The translations under genes were made by a program, and so were the position numbers. Below, piece after piece: positions 12,301 to 24,059 of a stretch of DNA of 64,000 bases (its first letter is position 1; every line of letters starts with the position of its first letter). Under the pieces are notes generated by a model. It did not search any database, had not been told where the DNA came from, and saw nothing but the letters and a program-made list of their open reading frames with translations. This DNA is from Deinandra increscens subsp. villosa (lineage: Eukaryota > Streptophyta > Magnoliopsida > Asterales > Asteraceae): the NCBI GenBank assembly GCA_039602395.1, contig JBCNJP010000013.1, forward strand, positions 27,005,993 to 27,069,992. Reading direction: 5' to 3'.

Positions 12301-12878
12301 ATCAGTCCTCACCAAAAGAGTCACATATGCTAGTTGTTAAGAGAATCTTCAAGTACCTGAAGGGGCAACCAAAACTGGGTTTATGGTACCCCAAGAACTC
12401 TGACTACTCTTTCAAAGCATTCACAGACAGTGACTATGGAGGATGTGATATAGATAAGAAATCAACATCAGGAGGATGTCAATTTCTAGGAGAAAGACTT
12501 GTCTCTTGGCAATGCAAGAAGCAAACTTGTGTTTCCACTTCAACTGCAGAAGCTGAGTATATTGCCGCTTCAAGTTGCTGTAGCCAAGTCCTTTGGATCC
12601 AAAACTAAATGCTTGACTATGGGATCACATTCATGGAAACTCCTATTCTTGCAGACAACAACAGTGCCATCTCAATCATTAACAATCCAGTGAAGCACTC
12701 CAAGACCAAACACATTGACATAAGGTATCATTTTATTAGAGATTGTGCAGAAAAAAATTTAATTAAACTATTCAAAGTTCACACTGATCATCAATTGGCA
12801 GATCTGTTTACAAAAGCTTTTGATGAGGCAAGATTTTTCTAGCTCATCACAGCCATTGGGATGATGAACTTTGAATAA
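9372..12878 (+). pseudogene. C1 pol: protease, integrase, reverse transcriptase, RNase H; three nonsense codons
   Basis: A single reading frame holds the copia order. Protease has DSGC at residues 15-18; then the pre-integrase HRRLGH and CLKGKQH zinc region; the integrase core with D (LQMDLFGP), D (CDNGTKF) and E (NGVAERRNRT); reverse transcriptase with YVDD (about 11935-11946); RNase H with DSDYGG and AEAEYIAASS. Nonsense codons: TAA 10980-10982 (inside a copy of the element-wide word), TAA 12606-12608, TAG 12840-12842; the natural end is TAA 12876-12878. No ATG opens the frame: it begins at GTGCAGGTG, and its own frame is closed by TGA at 9366, so pol cannot be reached by simple frameshifting from gag in this copy. 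Confidence 0.9.
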
Positions 12879-13614
12879 AGTTTTTCACAACTCTAATAAA
12901 AGAAAGGCATGTGCTCAAGAGCCCGTCTCTTGATACAAAAAGAAAAAGAAAATGAAAATCTCTTGTGTTGACTAGATAACATTTCAGTTCATAGTAAGTA
13001 ATTGCTGCTAACACTATGAATATTCTACACAAATTTTCAAAATTCATGTGTTTTGGATTTCCGGTTCAGGTTCAACCTGAGAAAATAACTTTTGAAATTC
13101 ACCGGGTGAACTTCAACCGGAAAAATGCTTTGATTATGATGTGGAAATTTATTTTTGAAAACAATTCTTCCAAGCGGAAAACATGTCCGCTTGAAGTTCA
13201 GATGGAAGAAATTTAGTTTTTAAAATAAAGGAGAAAATGGGTTCCGCTTGAACCTCCGGGTCAACAAAGTCAAAGTCTCATTTAATTACCCGGACGACAC
13301 AACTTTCTAAGCGGATATACATTTATTTACCCTTTAAGTTTTTAACTGATTAAAATCCGAGGTTTCAGTAAATTGACTTTTGGATAAGGACATGCTTTAA
13401 CTAGTTGTACCGTATAACCCGTAAAGCACATGTCCCATCTGTCACTGAACCGTCTGTTTACAACCTCTCTCCTCCACGTCAGCACTGAAAAAGGTAAAAA
13501 CCCTAATTTACCGTCGATTTCCCCATTTCTCTCAATTCCACTCTGAAAAACTCCCAAAATCCTCTCTGATAAACTTCCGATTAACCGTCAATACTCTCGA
13601 AAATTGTCTCAACA
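12879..13614 (+). other. C1 pol-env spacer with word cluster
   Basis: This non-coding stretch carries a dense cluster at 13059-13262 of the C1 word in both orientations: TTCCGGTTCAG 13059, TTCAACCTGAG 13071, TTCACCGGGTGAA 13098, TTCAACCGGAA 13112-13122, TCCAAGCGGAA about 13169, TCCGCTTGAA 13186, TTCCGCTTGAA 13242. I see no ORF that looks real. It could hold a promoter or splice signals for the downstream ORF. Confidence 0.6.
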
Positions 13615-16600
13615 ATGGCTCCCAAAGCGAAGGGAAGTGGCAAGAAGCCTATCAGTGACTCTAAATTCCCTGTAGAGCACAACTTGGTGGCTTACCTAGA
13701 ACCACCAAGCAAAACTGACATCTACAACGGCATGATAGACTTTATCAAAAGCTCTCATCTTCATCATGCGCTCACTGTGGAAGCGGAAATTTTTGAAGAA
13801 ATTCTGGAAGACTTTTGGTTTCATGCTAGGGTTACGAAAGGGGAAAATGGTAGTGAAAAGATTGTGTCCACTGTTCAGGGGAAAGAAGTGGAAATAGATG
13901 AAGCAAAAGTACGAAAATTGTTTAAGTTAAGGGATGAAGGTGGATATGAAGTGGTTGGTCACAAGAAATATCTCCGCTTGTTCAGAGATCTTGGATATGG
14001 TGGTTCCCTGCAGAGCAAAACCATCAAGAAAGGGCAATTACCATACAAATGGAGATTCCTGGCACATACAAATCTGGTGTGTTTGTCTCTAAAGAAAGGC
14101 GAATTTGATGAGCTTGCCAGCGAACATGCCTCTACCTTCTATGCTGTGGTAAAAGGTGAAAATTTTAATTTTTCAAAACTCATTTTTCAGGCCCTAAAAT
14201 CAAATCTCCAACCTGAATTTGTTTACATATATCCCAGATTTTTAACTTACATTCTCAAAGAAGAGTACCCCTAAATTGTTTGGCTTGGTATAATTTTACA
14301 GTCTAAACTTTTGAATGAGAAAACATTTTCAAACTTGGCTCTAAACAAGTCTGCTTTTCTTGGAAGGGACACTGACTATCCCTTGCCAACTCCAAGGCAG
14401 TTTCCATATGAACCTACTACTTCAGAGGTTCAACCGGAAACTGCAGCAGCAACTGAGCCCCATGCTCAAGATGACAGTGCTAGAAACCCCATAGCCACTG
14501 AACCCACATCTGTCTAAGCTTCCTCTAAACTCAAAACTTTCCAATCCAAAAAGAGGAAAGCTCAACCAATCTCTACCACTGCCACCTCCACATCCAACTC
14601 ACCTCCTGTCATATTCAAAAGACAGAGAAATGTGGTCACTAGGTCTCCTCCACCTAGCACCACCAACCAACCTGCAGCTTCTAACCCCGCCCAAGGCAAA
14701 AAGCCTAAGCGGAAACTAGTAAAATTGGGATTATCTCTTTTGGATCAACCTTCACTTGAGGGGGAGTCATTAGAAACAGATGTACCATCCCCATGTGAAC
14801 ATTTTTCACCCCTACAGCCCCTGTCACCTAGGAGTGACAGTGCTCTCAATCTTGGCCTAGATGAAGGTGTTATTAACTCACCTGCCTCATTACATGAGAA
14901 CATCCTGATAGGCCAGGACCCTGTAGCACTGCAACCCCACTCCTCACCGGAGGTGAATCTCAGGAGTCAAGAAGAGATTCATGCAAAAAGGGCTGCTGCT
15001 GCCCAAGGATCCCTACTGGATCTTGGTGTCAGTAGTAACATCAATAAGACCCAATTTGTGACAATCTTCTCTGAATCAGCACCTAGAAGTCCTTTATTGG
15101 AACCAAGGGTTGCTGAAACAGTTGAAGAGAATCCCAGGTGCCAAGAAGCCATGGGTACCAATGCTGATCAATCTAGGATTGATAGCTTGGTTTTGTCCAA
15201 GGATGCTGGTAAAAAGCCAGTTCAGGATAGCTATACACTACCAGAATTGACGAAATTATACCTTTCTCTGCAAGCACAGGTTGAAACTCTCAACACAACT
15301 GTTGCTAAATTGGTTCAAGCTGCTCCTACTGACACTGAAGCAGGCCCTTCAAACTCTATCAGAGATGCTGATGAAGTTGTTGAAACTGATGAAGCTGATA
15401 CTGTCAAATTGGGGGAGAAGATGCCCTCAAGGCCTGTCATTTCAGAAATTGAAGAAGTGGAAAGGATACCGGCTGAAGTTAGAGCCACAGCTTGCCAAAG
15501 AATTGGTGTGAATCCCTTCTCTGTAGAAGAAAGTTGGGTGAACATGAAATGCAGTCAACTGATTACTATTTCTCCTTTTGAGGACCCCAACCTCACTGAA
15601 CTTGTACAGTCAACCATGCTGGTTGCTGGTGCTCTCCCTGAGCACATCAACATGATCACAACACTCCTCAAAGATGTCATTTTTCCGGCTGAAAGAGCCA
15701 GTGATCAAGTGGTAGGAAATATTGCCTCCACCAGCAAGGCAGCACATGATATTGAAGAAAGCACTGCAACTGTTGCAGTTGCTACAATGACTGAAAGGGT
15801 AGATGAAAATTTGATAGGTGAAGATGAAGGCACAGAGGTGATGGAGATTGCTGATAAAGAACCTGAAGTCACCAAACCTCAGGTGGTGAATGAAGGCCAA
15901 ATTTATGTTCAAGCGGAAGTTCAACCGGAACTTCAACCGGAAGTTCAAGTGGAAGATGAGCTGAGTGTTCAACCGGAAACTCAAACTGTGAACCAGGTGG
16001 AAGTTTATGGCCCTAACAGTTCAATATTTGGAACCGATCAGCCACCTGTGATTCAACCGGAAGAGCAAGGAAGTGAAGGAGCAGAGGACATAGCTGCAAC
16101 TTTGATAGCCTTAAGGAGCACAGAGCCAGTTCAAGCTGAAGAACCTGTTCAAGCTGATATTGCTAAAACCTTTCAACAAGTAACTCAAAATCCTGAAGCT
16201 GAGGCTATAGTGAAGATGGTAGAAGATGCCAAAAGGGCAGCATAGGATGAGAGGCTTGCCAAAGAACTATAAGAAGAATATGATATGTGTCTGCAAAACA
16301 GTGTGTTTGAAAACCTACTTGAAGAGGCAAAGACTAGGTCTTTCAACTGGATATTAAGAGACTACAATTTGGATGCAGTAACTGAAGCTGATAGGCAGAG
16401 GTTTATTTCGATTGCCTCTCAATTGCCTACCAGGTTGACAAAGAATGATGAGAATTACATTCTACTGAAAAAGATACAAAGGGCTTTTGTGGTTAGAAAC
16501 TTGAAGACAGAGGAAGAGGTAGCTCAGATGCGAGTTAGAGAACTTTGCAGCTTGATAGATTCAATCTTTTATGAGCTTAAAGGAGATATTGCTGCTGTTA

Positions 16601-16711
16601 ATCCTAACTTGGTGATGCCTTCACCTTCAGATCTCATCTCAGGTACAACAACTGCTAATATTAAACCTGAATTTACTGATATTGCAGATGTACAACCTCC
16701 ACCTTCTTTCA
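13615..16711 (+). pseudogene. C1 env-like third ORF, 5' part (nonsense only, interrupted by S1)
   Basis: ATG at 13615 opens a frame that runs without frameshift to the S1 insertion, broken only by in-frame stops at 14272, 14515, 16243 and 16270. Residues 1-220 form a compact domain (HNLVAYLEPP, ALTVEAEIFEEILEDFW, VQGKEVEIDEAKVRKLF, WRFLAHTNLVCLSLKKG, FNFSKLIFQALKSNL, YPRF) of the type found in env-like ORFs of Asteraceae SIRE elements; the family match is from memory. The middle is low-complexity, rich in P, S, T and E, with repeated VQPE/VQAE encoded by the element-wide word (four in tandem at 15908-15954 with 12-bp period). No signal peptide or clear membrane segment is visible, so an envelope role is unsupported. 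Confidence 0.75.
16707..16711. other. S1 left target-site duplication TTTCA
   Basis: TTTCA precedes S1 and is repeated at 20553-20557 immediately after it. Removing S1 plus one copy restores an open env-like frame (FTYNPNP). Confidence 0.92.
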
Positions 16712-19700
16712 TGTCACACCCCGGACTTTCGGAAACAGAGGCGTGTGACGTCATGAAATCATAATCGTGGATACTTAGAACAATTAATAGTAAACCAATT
16801 GATAACAAAACGTCATTTGGATTGCAGCGGAAATAGTGGTGAAATGACATTGTCTTACAATTAATAATAAAGATGGAAATAGTTCTTAAAAGTTAAGATA
16901 GTTCCTAAAATGCTTGAAAATATTAGGTGGATAAATCGGGACTATGACTCCATCAGCAGCAGGTCCGTTTATGAGTGATGGCCCCGTTTGCACGTGCGGA
17001 TACATCTAGTTACCTGAGAAAATCATAAGTTTTAAAGGGTCAAGATAACGTTGGTGAGTTCACAGGTTTAAGACTCTACAAATAGTTTGTAAATAGTTTA
17101 AGATATACAAGATAATAATATGGTCACCGTGATGTAATGATTAGCAATGAACTTTGAATTTGAAACTAACACATTTACCCACTCATAGCATCTTCCCTAA
17201 AGATACTGCAATGGAACAATAATAACTGGCGTGTACTACTCGACAAATGCACACGTCGGGATTGGAGCTACCAATCAAGTAGGGTTGTTAACCCAAATAG
17301 ATCTATTCACTAGTTACCGTTTCGAACAGAACTAATCAAATTCAATTAATAGTGGGATTTGTGACAATTCGTTATGTAACGAAATGTACTCATTTGTAGG
17401 GTAAGTAAAGAACATTTATTCATACGGCAGAGTACAGTTCGACCAAGATATCAAGTATAAAACAGTTTAGTTCATGATTTTCTCCCCCAAGTATTAAAAC
17501 AGTTTAAAAGAAAGGGGCCGTGAGACTACCTCAAGTAAGGTGAAATGATAATGCACGTGATATGGAAAGTCCGGACGAAAGCACGTAACGTCCTAATAAG
17601 TATAGATAAACAAGTTGCATATATAAGGTCTTTGATCATTGAGTAACGTTTCCGTCACCCAACGACACCGGTCAAGTCTTGATAATAATGTCCCGTTTGT
17701 ATATTTAGGAAAAGTCCATCCGGTTAATATTTATTGTTCAAACAAATATGTAAAGTCAAGTTTATATTCACTTCCAAATAGATATAAGGGAATTTAAATA
17801 ATACAATTTGATGGCGTTTAATAATTGTAAACAATAACTTCTCAAGTTAAAACGATTACTTGGAAAGTTCCATAAATACTTTAAGACAAAATATTTATTT
17901 ATAATTTTTAGAGATTGTAGTCACCGGTTTAAGTTTGTAAAATAGTTTTTAAGGCATTTGGACTTTTTTACAAGTTCAAGATTTTGTTAATATATTTCCC
18001 TAAAGTCGTTTATAAGTTTAGAAACATTTTCTTGGTCGGTTTTAAATAACGTTACCAAAACTACGTTTTATCGTCGCGTAGTTAACCGTTTTGATCCCGG
18101 TTTTCTCCCTAAGCGATGTTTCAACGTTTAGATCACTTTGGTTCATTTAGAAACTTGAAAATATTTTAAAAAAAATTGTCGACGGGGTCAGATCTGATCC
18201 GTGGACTTATGTCCATGATTTTTATGTCTTAAAACATGGTATAACTTATAAAAATCATCTCGTTTATAACTAGTCTTTTTAGGGAAAGTTTGAACATTTA
18301 TGACAAGTCATTTAAAGTATAAAAATCTAAGTATTTAAGTCCAAATGATTGTTATAAATGTGAAGGTTATTAAATGTATTTTTACTAGTATTAGTAAAAA
18401 TAAAATAAACTATTTTTGTGTTTTGGTGAATTAAATTCACCAACACATTAAGTCTTGGCCTTTGGTGACTTTCCTTTTTATAAAATGTGACATGTTTTAT
18501 AAATGATAAGTTTAAGAGATAAACTTTTGGTTAAGACTTTCCAAGAATCTTTGTTTTACAAAATGACTTTTATTTATAAAAGTTCCCTATCTTTTTACAA
18601 GGTTTCTCACTAGTTAAGTTTTTAAAGATCAAGATATTATGTTTTAACTAGCTACATAAGCCCTTTGCCCAAGTTTAAAGGTTACTAGTTAGTTTGTTAA
18701 CATATGTTAAGCAAAATAAACATAAGTAAATATAGATCATCAACTAGCAAAGCTAGGAAATTTATGTTCAAGGATCTTGAACAAATCCACTAACAACTTA
18801 GTTGTTAGGACAAAACAACATAAATAACATAAATGTAAATGCAAGGAGAGTAAATAACAAGTATTTAAATTGCATGAAGGTAAGGAACAAGTAAGTAAAC
18901 ATAAATAGATCTTTGATGGTTAAAATGATCTAGGTTTCACATGATACTTCCATAAGGTTCTCTAAATGTAAAACCCCAAGTGTTGGCTAGTTTAAGTTCT
19001 TCAAGAACACCAAGACTTGTTAGATCAAGTCACTTGTATTATTCCACCCAAGTGTTGGTGATTAGAGGATTAGAGAAAGAATGGTTGGTCTAGACTCTTG
19101 AAGGACCAAGTGTCTTGCATAAAATAGAAAAAGAAAAGATAGGTTTTTCATATCAAGACTTGTTGGTGACTTTAGGTGAAAATCATATGGAAAAAGGGGT
19201 TCAAAAGACTCACAATCGGGGGTTTGGTTGGAACCGAGATGAGAAGGAGAAGAGGGGAGGAGACCGGCGGCCGAATGGTGGCCGGATGGTGGTGGTCCGG
19301 CGGTGGCTCCAAGGAGGAGGAGGGGCTGGCTGGGTGAGGTGAGGGAGGAGGAAGAGAGTAACTCTCTTGAGTTGGGTGAAATGGTGCAAGGAAAATGATA
19401 ACCCAAGCCTTTCTTTTATACTCAAAAATTTGTGTAATAACCTTTGGTTAATTAGTTTATGGCAACTAACTCACTCAACCCATTTTTGATTAAAAATAAT
19501 CCATGAAAAATAAGTTGTAGGTGATCTCTAGTTTTTATAAAAAGATGACAACTTTTATAAAGGATTTTTATAAAAGTTCAAGGGTTTTTATAAAAGGGTT
19601 AAGTTTAGATCACTAGTTAGAGAGTTTTGAGATTTTTTATAAAACTACAAAGGTGATGGGTTTTATTTTATAAAACTACTGGGCTAAATTCTATAAAAGA

Positions 19701-19928
19701 TTTGGGTTAAAAACTATAAAGAATTTGGCTTGAGTGTTGGGCCAAAAATCCAAAGAAAAGGGATGTGGGCCGGTTTCGGTGTTGGGCCGAGAGGGGTCCG
19801 GGTCGGTGGGCTGGGCCGGGCAGGTCAGACGGGTCGGGCCGGGCTGGGCGGGCCACGGGTTGGGCTGATCGGGCGGGCTGGGCTGCGGGTTGGGTTAACG
19901 GGCCGCAAGAGGGGGAGGATGGTTCGGG

Positions 19929-19971
19929 TAATGGGCCGGTTAATGGGCCGGTTAATGGGCCGGTAAACGGG
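19929..19971 (+). repeat. 12-bp tandem repeat in S1
   Basis: Three consecutive copies of TTAATGGGCCGG and a fourth degenerate one sit within a G-rich part of the solo LTR. Confidence 0.8.
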
Positions 19972-20386
19972 GCGGGTTACGGGTCAACGGGTGGTACCGA
20001 AACGTTCGAAATGTTAACACGAGTATTCCTGTAAAGTTTGATGACCATCCGGGTTCGTATGCGAAAGTTGGGCTTACGAGGCCCAATGAGGGTTTTCGGT
20101 TAGTTAACGGGACTAACGAATTGAGGTTTGGAAAAAGTATCCGGACAAAAAGGTTTGGATAGTCAAGTCTTGATAAACCTTACGAAGAAAATCAATATTT
20201 TCTAAAAGTTTTGTCGTGACGAGAACGTCGTGACGATGTTAGCTAAAATATATATATAAAAGTTAAATTTTTATATAAATTTCTTGTTATTAAAATTCCA
20301 TCTATCACTAAATGGATTTTTCTTGATTTCAAAAAGTTTGGACGATGGAACTACAAACTCGGGAATTATTCTAAGGATGAAATTAA

Positions 20387-20409
20387 TATATATATATATA
20401 TATGTACCA

Positions 20410-20460
<51 letters not shown>
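20387..20460. repeat. (AT)n microsatellite in S1
   Basis: A run of alternating A and T is broken once by GTACCAATAC near 20402-20412. It lies close to the S1 right end and is not found in the G1 LTR copy. Confidence 0.9.
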
Positions 20461-20552
20461 AATAAACACATAATAACTATTAAGCATGTATTAATTATTA
20501 CTAATTAAAGTCAAAGTAATGGGGTTGACCTCGTTTTGTGCGAGGTGTTACA

Positions 20553-21509
20553 TTTCACCTACAACCCAAACCCTTTGCCTACATTAATCCCATCAATCTT
20601 ACAGTCACTTGCCATCACACCCTATAAACCTCCCTCCATCTCCAAGAAAGTTGCCACCAAATTTGCCAATCCCAAGTACAGAACAGATAACTTTACACCC
20701 ATAGTTCCCCTTAGGAAGAAGCCTCCACCTACCATGGATTTCTCTGATATATTCCCTCCTACTCCACCTTCAAGCCCTACACCAGAAGCCAATAAACCAC
20801 CAACACAAACTTCCCTTCCTCCACTCACTTTCAAAGAACCTTCTACCACCACCACCAAACCTACTAAAGTTCAACCTAGTACTTCCTCTCAATCCCAAAA
20901 GGGAAAAGCTCCAAAAGAAATAGAATCAACTGATGATTCCAATGAGGAAAACAAAATGAGAAAGAGAAGGCTGCTGCATCTCAAAAGAAAGAGAGAACAA
21001 AGGCCAAGGAAAAGAGGCCCACCCAGGCAAAACAAAATTGTTGGTGGATAGTTAATGAAGACACCTTTGACTTCAAATTCCAATGCCTAAGTGGGATCAC
21101 CAGAGTAGTGAATGCTCATCTTGCCACCAGAATGCTTGACATTTTCCAACTATCGGATATCTATGCTAAATTGCAAGGGATAATGAGTTTGTCCAGAGCT
21201 GAGCTCCTGCTGAGAATGAGTATAGAACCAAAAGTGCTCGAGCATGGAGTGTTTTCTGAAACTCAGGTTGATGAAGAGACTGAAGAAAAGACAACCAGTC
21301 CAATAAAATTTGTGACTTGGGAAGAAGAAGAAAAACTCTTCTATGTACACAGGGCAGATAGCAGTTTCACAACCCATGAAGCAATTAATGTTCAAGATCA
21401 GTGGAATGAACAAGATTGGGAAGCTCGGAAACATGTTAAGGTCACTATGACCAGCATGAGTGTTCTCTCAAAAGATGTGAATGCAGGGGTTAAGTTCTTT
21501 GACAAGTAG
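20553..21509 (+). pseudogene. C1 env-like third ORF, 3' part
   Basis: Continues the 13615 frame past S1: a proline-rich linker (to about 20880), a lysine/arginine-rich basic stretch (about 20955-21030, KRKREQRPRKRG), then after TAG at 21049 and a frameshift near 21040 a C-terminal domain (NAHLATRMLDIF, LLLRMSIEP, WEEEEKLFYVHRAD) ending TAG at 21507-21509. Without S1 the whole ORF would be roughly 1300 codons. The basic stretch resembles a nuclear localisation or nucleic-acid-binding segment, which argues against an envelope protein; this is inference. Confidence 0.65.
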
Positions 21510-21591
21510 GTCAAGGAGAAGAAAGTTTTTGGGTACAAGTCAATTTTTGAAGATAAACATTGAAGTTGAAGAATAATTTGACAGCATCAGC

Positions 21592-21603
21592 TTATGGGGA
21601 GAA
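21592..21603 (+). other. C1 polypurine tract
   Basis: A TATGGGGAGAA tract lies immediately before the 3' LTR start at 21604. Confidence 0.8.
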
Positions 21604-22293
21604 TGTAAGGAATATTGTGTTTGGAAGATTTCCGGCTGAATGCCAATTTTACTATGTTCTTGCTGAAGTTGAAGTTGAAGCGGAATTCTCACTTCAAGCG
21701 GAACTGGCAGTTCAAGCGGAAAGAAGCAGTTTTGTCTCTTAGCGAATATTCCGGGTGAACTCAATTATCCACCAGATAATGAGTTCAACCGGACTTTTCC
21801 TGAGATGTCTTTTCAGTAAGTCTAATCCTGCAAAAGCTTCTCGTATGCTTCTATATCTATTTCAAGCCGCTCTCCTAAAGTAGTATGGTGCTGCAAACAC
21901 GCAAGATATTCCAATTGCCGATGTTTATTCTTTTGGTAGTTTGTATTTGACTTTTTAGTTTACGGTCTAGATTAGATCGCATGAGTTCAATGGTTGTCAT
22001 TGATCTCATCAGCACTATATATAGCTTAGTTAGCTCTTAGTTTACATACAGTTGTCATCTTTGTTGTTATCAGTTCTTAAACAACTTGTAATAGTGTAGC
22101 TTCGAGTTAATGCAAATAGTGCCAAGTATTTGATACTTTGTTGTTACTATATTTCTGCAAATCAAGCTTTTACATTATACACAAGAACTTAATATTGCTT
22201 GAGTAAAGTGAAATATATCTTTAATTCCGCAAGGTTATATTTGCAAGTAAAGGGGTTTGTTTTAGTTTAACTCTAACTTATAACGATCCTACT
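21604..22293 (+). repeat. C1 3' LTR
   Basis: The 690 bp copy of the 5' LTR has about two dozen differences, including the last base (CT instead of CA). The word array is retained at 21675-21794, with the last word changed to TTCAACCGGAC. It is followed by the CCTTT duplication at 22294-22298. Confidence 0.92.
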
Positions 22294-22299
22294 CCTTTT

Positions 22300-23991
22300 G
22301 ATTGACGATGTGCTGGAGGCTTTTGTGATCAGTGAATATGGTACATTGGGTACCATAGAGATAGTGCCTCCAGATTTTGAGAGAAAAGACAACGGCTCCG
22401 AGTTCCAAATCATGGGTCGTGTAACTCTTCTCGTGAATCTTCAGTTGTCATGATACGTAGGCGATGACCTTCTCTCGTTGCCTTAGTACACAACCTAAAC
22501 CTTGATGCGAAGCATCGCAGTAAACAACGAAGTCTTCGATTCCATCGGGTAGTGATAGAATCGAGGCATCACATAGATTTTGCTTTAACAACTGAAATGC
22601 TGCTTCAGTCTTAGCATCCCATATGAACTTCTTATCTTTTTGGGTCAGAGCGGTCAGTGGCTGGGCTATCTTTGAGAAATTCTCGATAAATCGAGGATGA
22701 TAGCCAGCGAGACCCAAGAATTCTCGAATCTCGGTTGGAGTCGTAGGCGTACTCCAATCCTTGATTGCTTCAATTTTTATGGGATCCACGTGAATACCTC
22801 AATTGTTGATCACATGACCAAAAAGTGTACTTCACGAATCCAAAAGTCACATTTGGAAAATTTCGCGTAAAGTTCTTCCTTCTTCAACAATTCCAGGATA
22901 AGTCTCAGATTTTGTTCGTGTTCTTTCTTACTACGGGAGTAGATAAGGATATCATCAATGAACAAGATAACAAATTCATCCAGATAAGGTTTGCATACGC
23001 GGTTCATTAAATCCATGAACACAGCTGGTGCGTTTGTTAAACCAAATGGCATTACAAGGAATTCATAATGGCCATAGCGTGTTCTGAACGCCGTCTTCGA
23101 AACATCTTCATCTCTAACTCTGAGTTGATGGTATCCTGATCTTAGATCGATTTTGGAGTAGAAGCTTGATCCTTGAAGTTGATCAAATAGGTCGTCAATC
23201 CTAGGAAGCGGGTAACAGTTCTTCACGGTCAACTTGTTTAATTCCCTGTAGTCAATGCACATCCGGAATGTTCCATCTTTCTTCTTAACAAATAACACGG
23301 GTGCTCCCCATGGAGAGTGGCTTGGACGGATGAAGCCTTTATATAGCAATTCTTGTAATTGGCTAGATAACTCTTGCATTTCTGAGGGTGCCAGACGGTA
23401 CGGAGATCTGGCCACGTGGGTGGCACCGGGTGCTAAGTCGATGCGAAACTCTACTTGTCGCGTTGGAGGTAAACCTGGTAAGTCTTTGGGAAAGACTTCC
23501 GGGTATTCGCGTTCAACGGGAACATCTTCCATGCGCTTCTCCTTCGGTTTCTTCTCAATCACATGTGCTAGGATGGCATGACATCCTTTACGGAGAAATT
23601 TTCGTGCCTTCATACTAGATATGAGATTTAGTTTGGTTCCACTCTTTTTGCCTTGCACGTTTAGAGTGTTGCCATCTGCTAGTGGTATCCTGATTATTTT
23701 CTCATGGCACACAATTTCCGCATGGTTCTTTGATAACCAATCCATGCCAATGATAATATCAAAGCTTCCTAATTCTACGGGCATCAAATCAATGCTGAAG
23801 GAATGGTTAGAGAGTTCTAGTGAGCAATTTTGATAGATTATACCAGTTTCTACTAATTCTCCGTTTGCTAATTCTACTGTGAACTTAGTGTCTAAGGCAA
23901 CAGGGGTAATTTCAAGTAATTGGCCAAATTCGGTAGACACCGAAATCGGCACCAGTATCAAATAAAACGGAAGCATAATGATTATTTAGTA
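22300..23991 (-). pseudogene. G1 pol 5' half: protease, reverse transcriptase, RNase H start
   Basis: Minus strand. Protease has LFDTGAD at about 23960-23980, out of frame with what follows, so a shift lies just after it. Reverse transcriptase has the expected PSHSPWGAPVLFVKKKDG, CIDYRELNKLT, YPLPRIDDLFDQL, SKIDLRSGYHQ, TAFRTRYGHYEF, MPFGLTNAPA and catalytic FIDDILIYS (usual V replaced). RNase H has FVVYCDASHQGLGCVL and HYLYG..C.IFTDHKSLQ. Breaks: a stop and shift near 22800 and TGA near 22446 where the family has arginine. C1 splits it right after the RNase H FTDHKSL region. Confidence 0.87.
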
Positions 23992-24059
23992 GAAACGTAC
24001 CCGTCACCGTGTTGGGATCACGGCGAGCGTCTCCGGCATTGATCATAAAGTCTCTTCCT

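Larger units (their letters stand above)
16712..20552 (-). mobile_element. S1: solo LTR of a Tekay-like gypsy element
   Basis: The 3841 bp unit runs TGTCACACCCCGG to GAGGTGTTACA, flanked by TTTCA duplications, with no internal region. It is homologous to the G1 LTR over its length: shared blocks include the CACACCCCGG start, GGGACTATGACTCCA, GTTGGTGAG-TTCACAGGTTT and the GACCTCGTTTT-GCGAGGTGT end. A G-rich stretch (19770-19990), a 12-bp tandem TTAATGGGCCGG (19929-19971) and an (AT)n tract (20387-20460) lie inside. The small ORFs in it look like composition artefacts. It probably arose by LTR-LTR recombination. Confidence 0.88.
5600..22293 (+). mobile_element. C1: full-length SIRE/Maximus-type copia with env-like ORF, split by S1
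   Basis: C1 has 5' LTR 5600-6290, primer site 6293-6304, gag 6403-9358, pol 9372-12878, an intergenic segment with repeated words, an env-like ORF from 13615, a polypurine tract at 21592-21603 and 3' LTR 21604-22293. Removing S1 (16712-20552) leaves about 12.85 kb, normal for SIRE elements. The two LTRs differ at about two dozen positions over 690 bp, so the insertion is moderately old. All three coding regions carry nonsense codons; gag and the env-like ORF also carry frameshifts. Confidence 0.92.

Noticed and set aside
19062..20034. Several ORFs on both strands in S1
   Set aside because: They come from the GC-rich, simple part of the solo LTR, overlap each other on both strands and have low-complexity protein.
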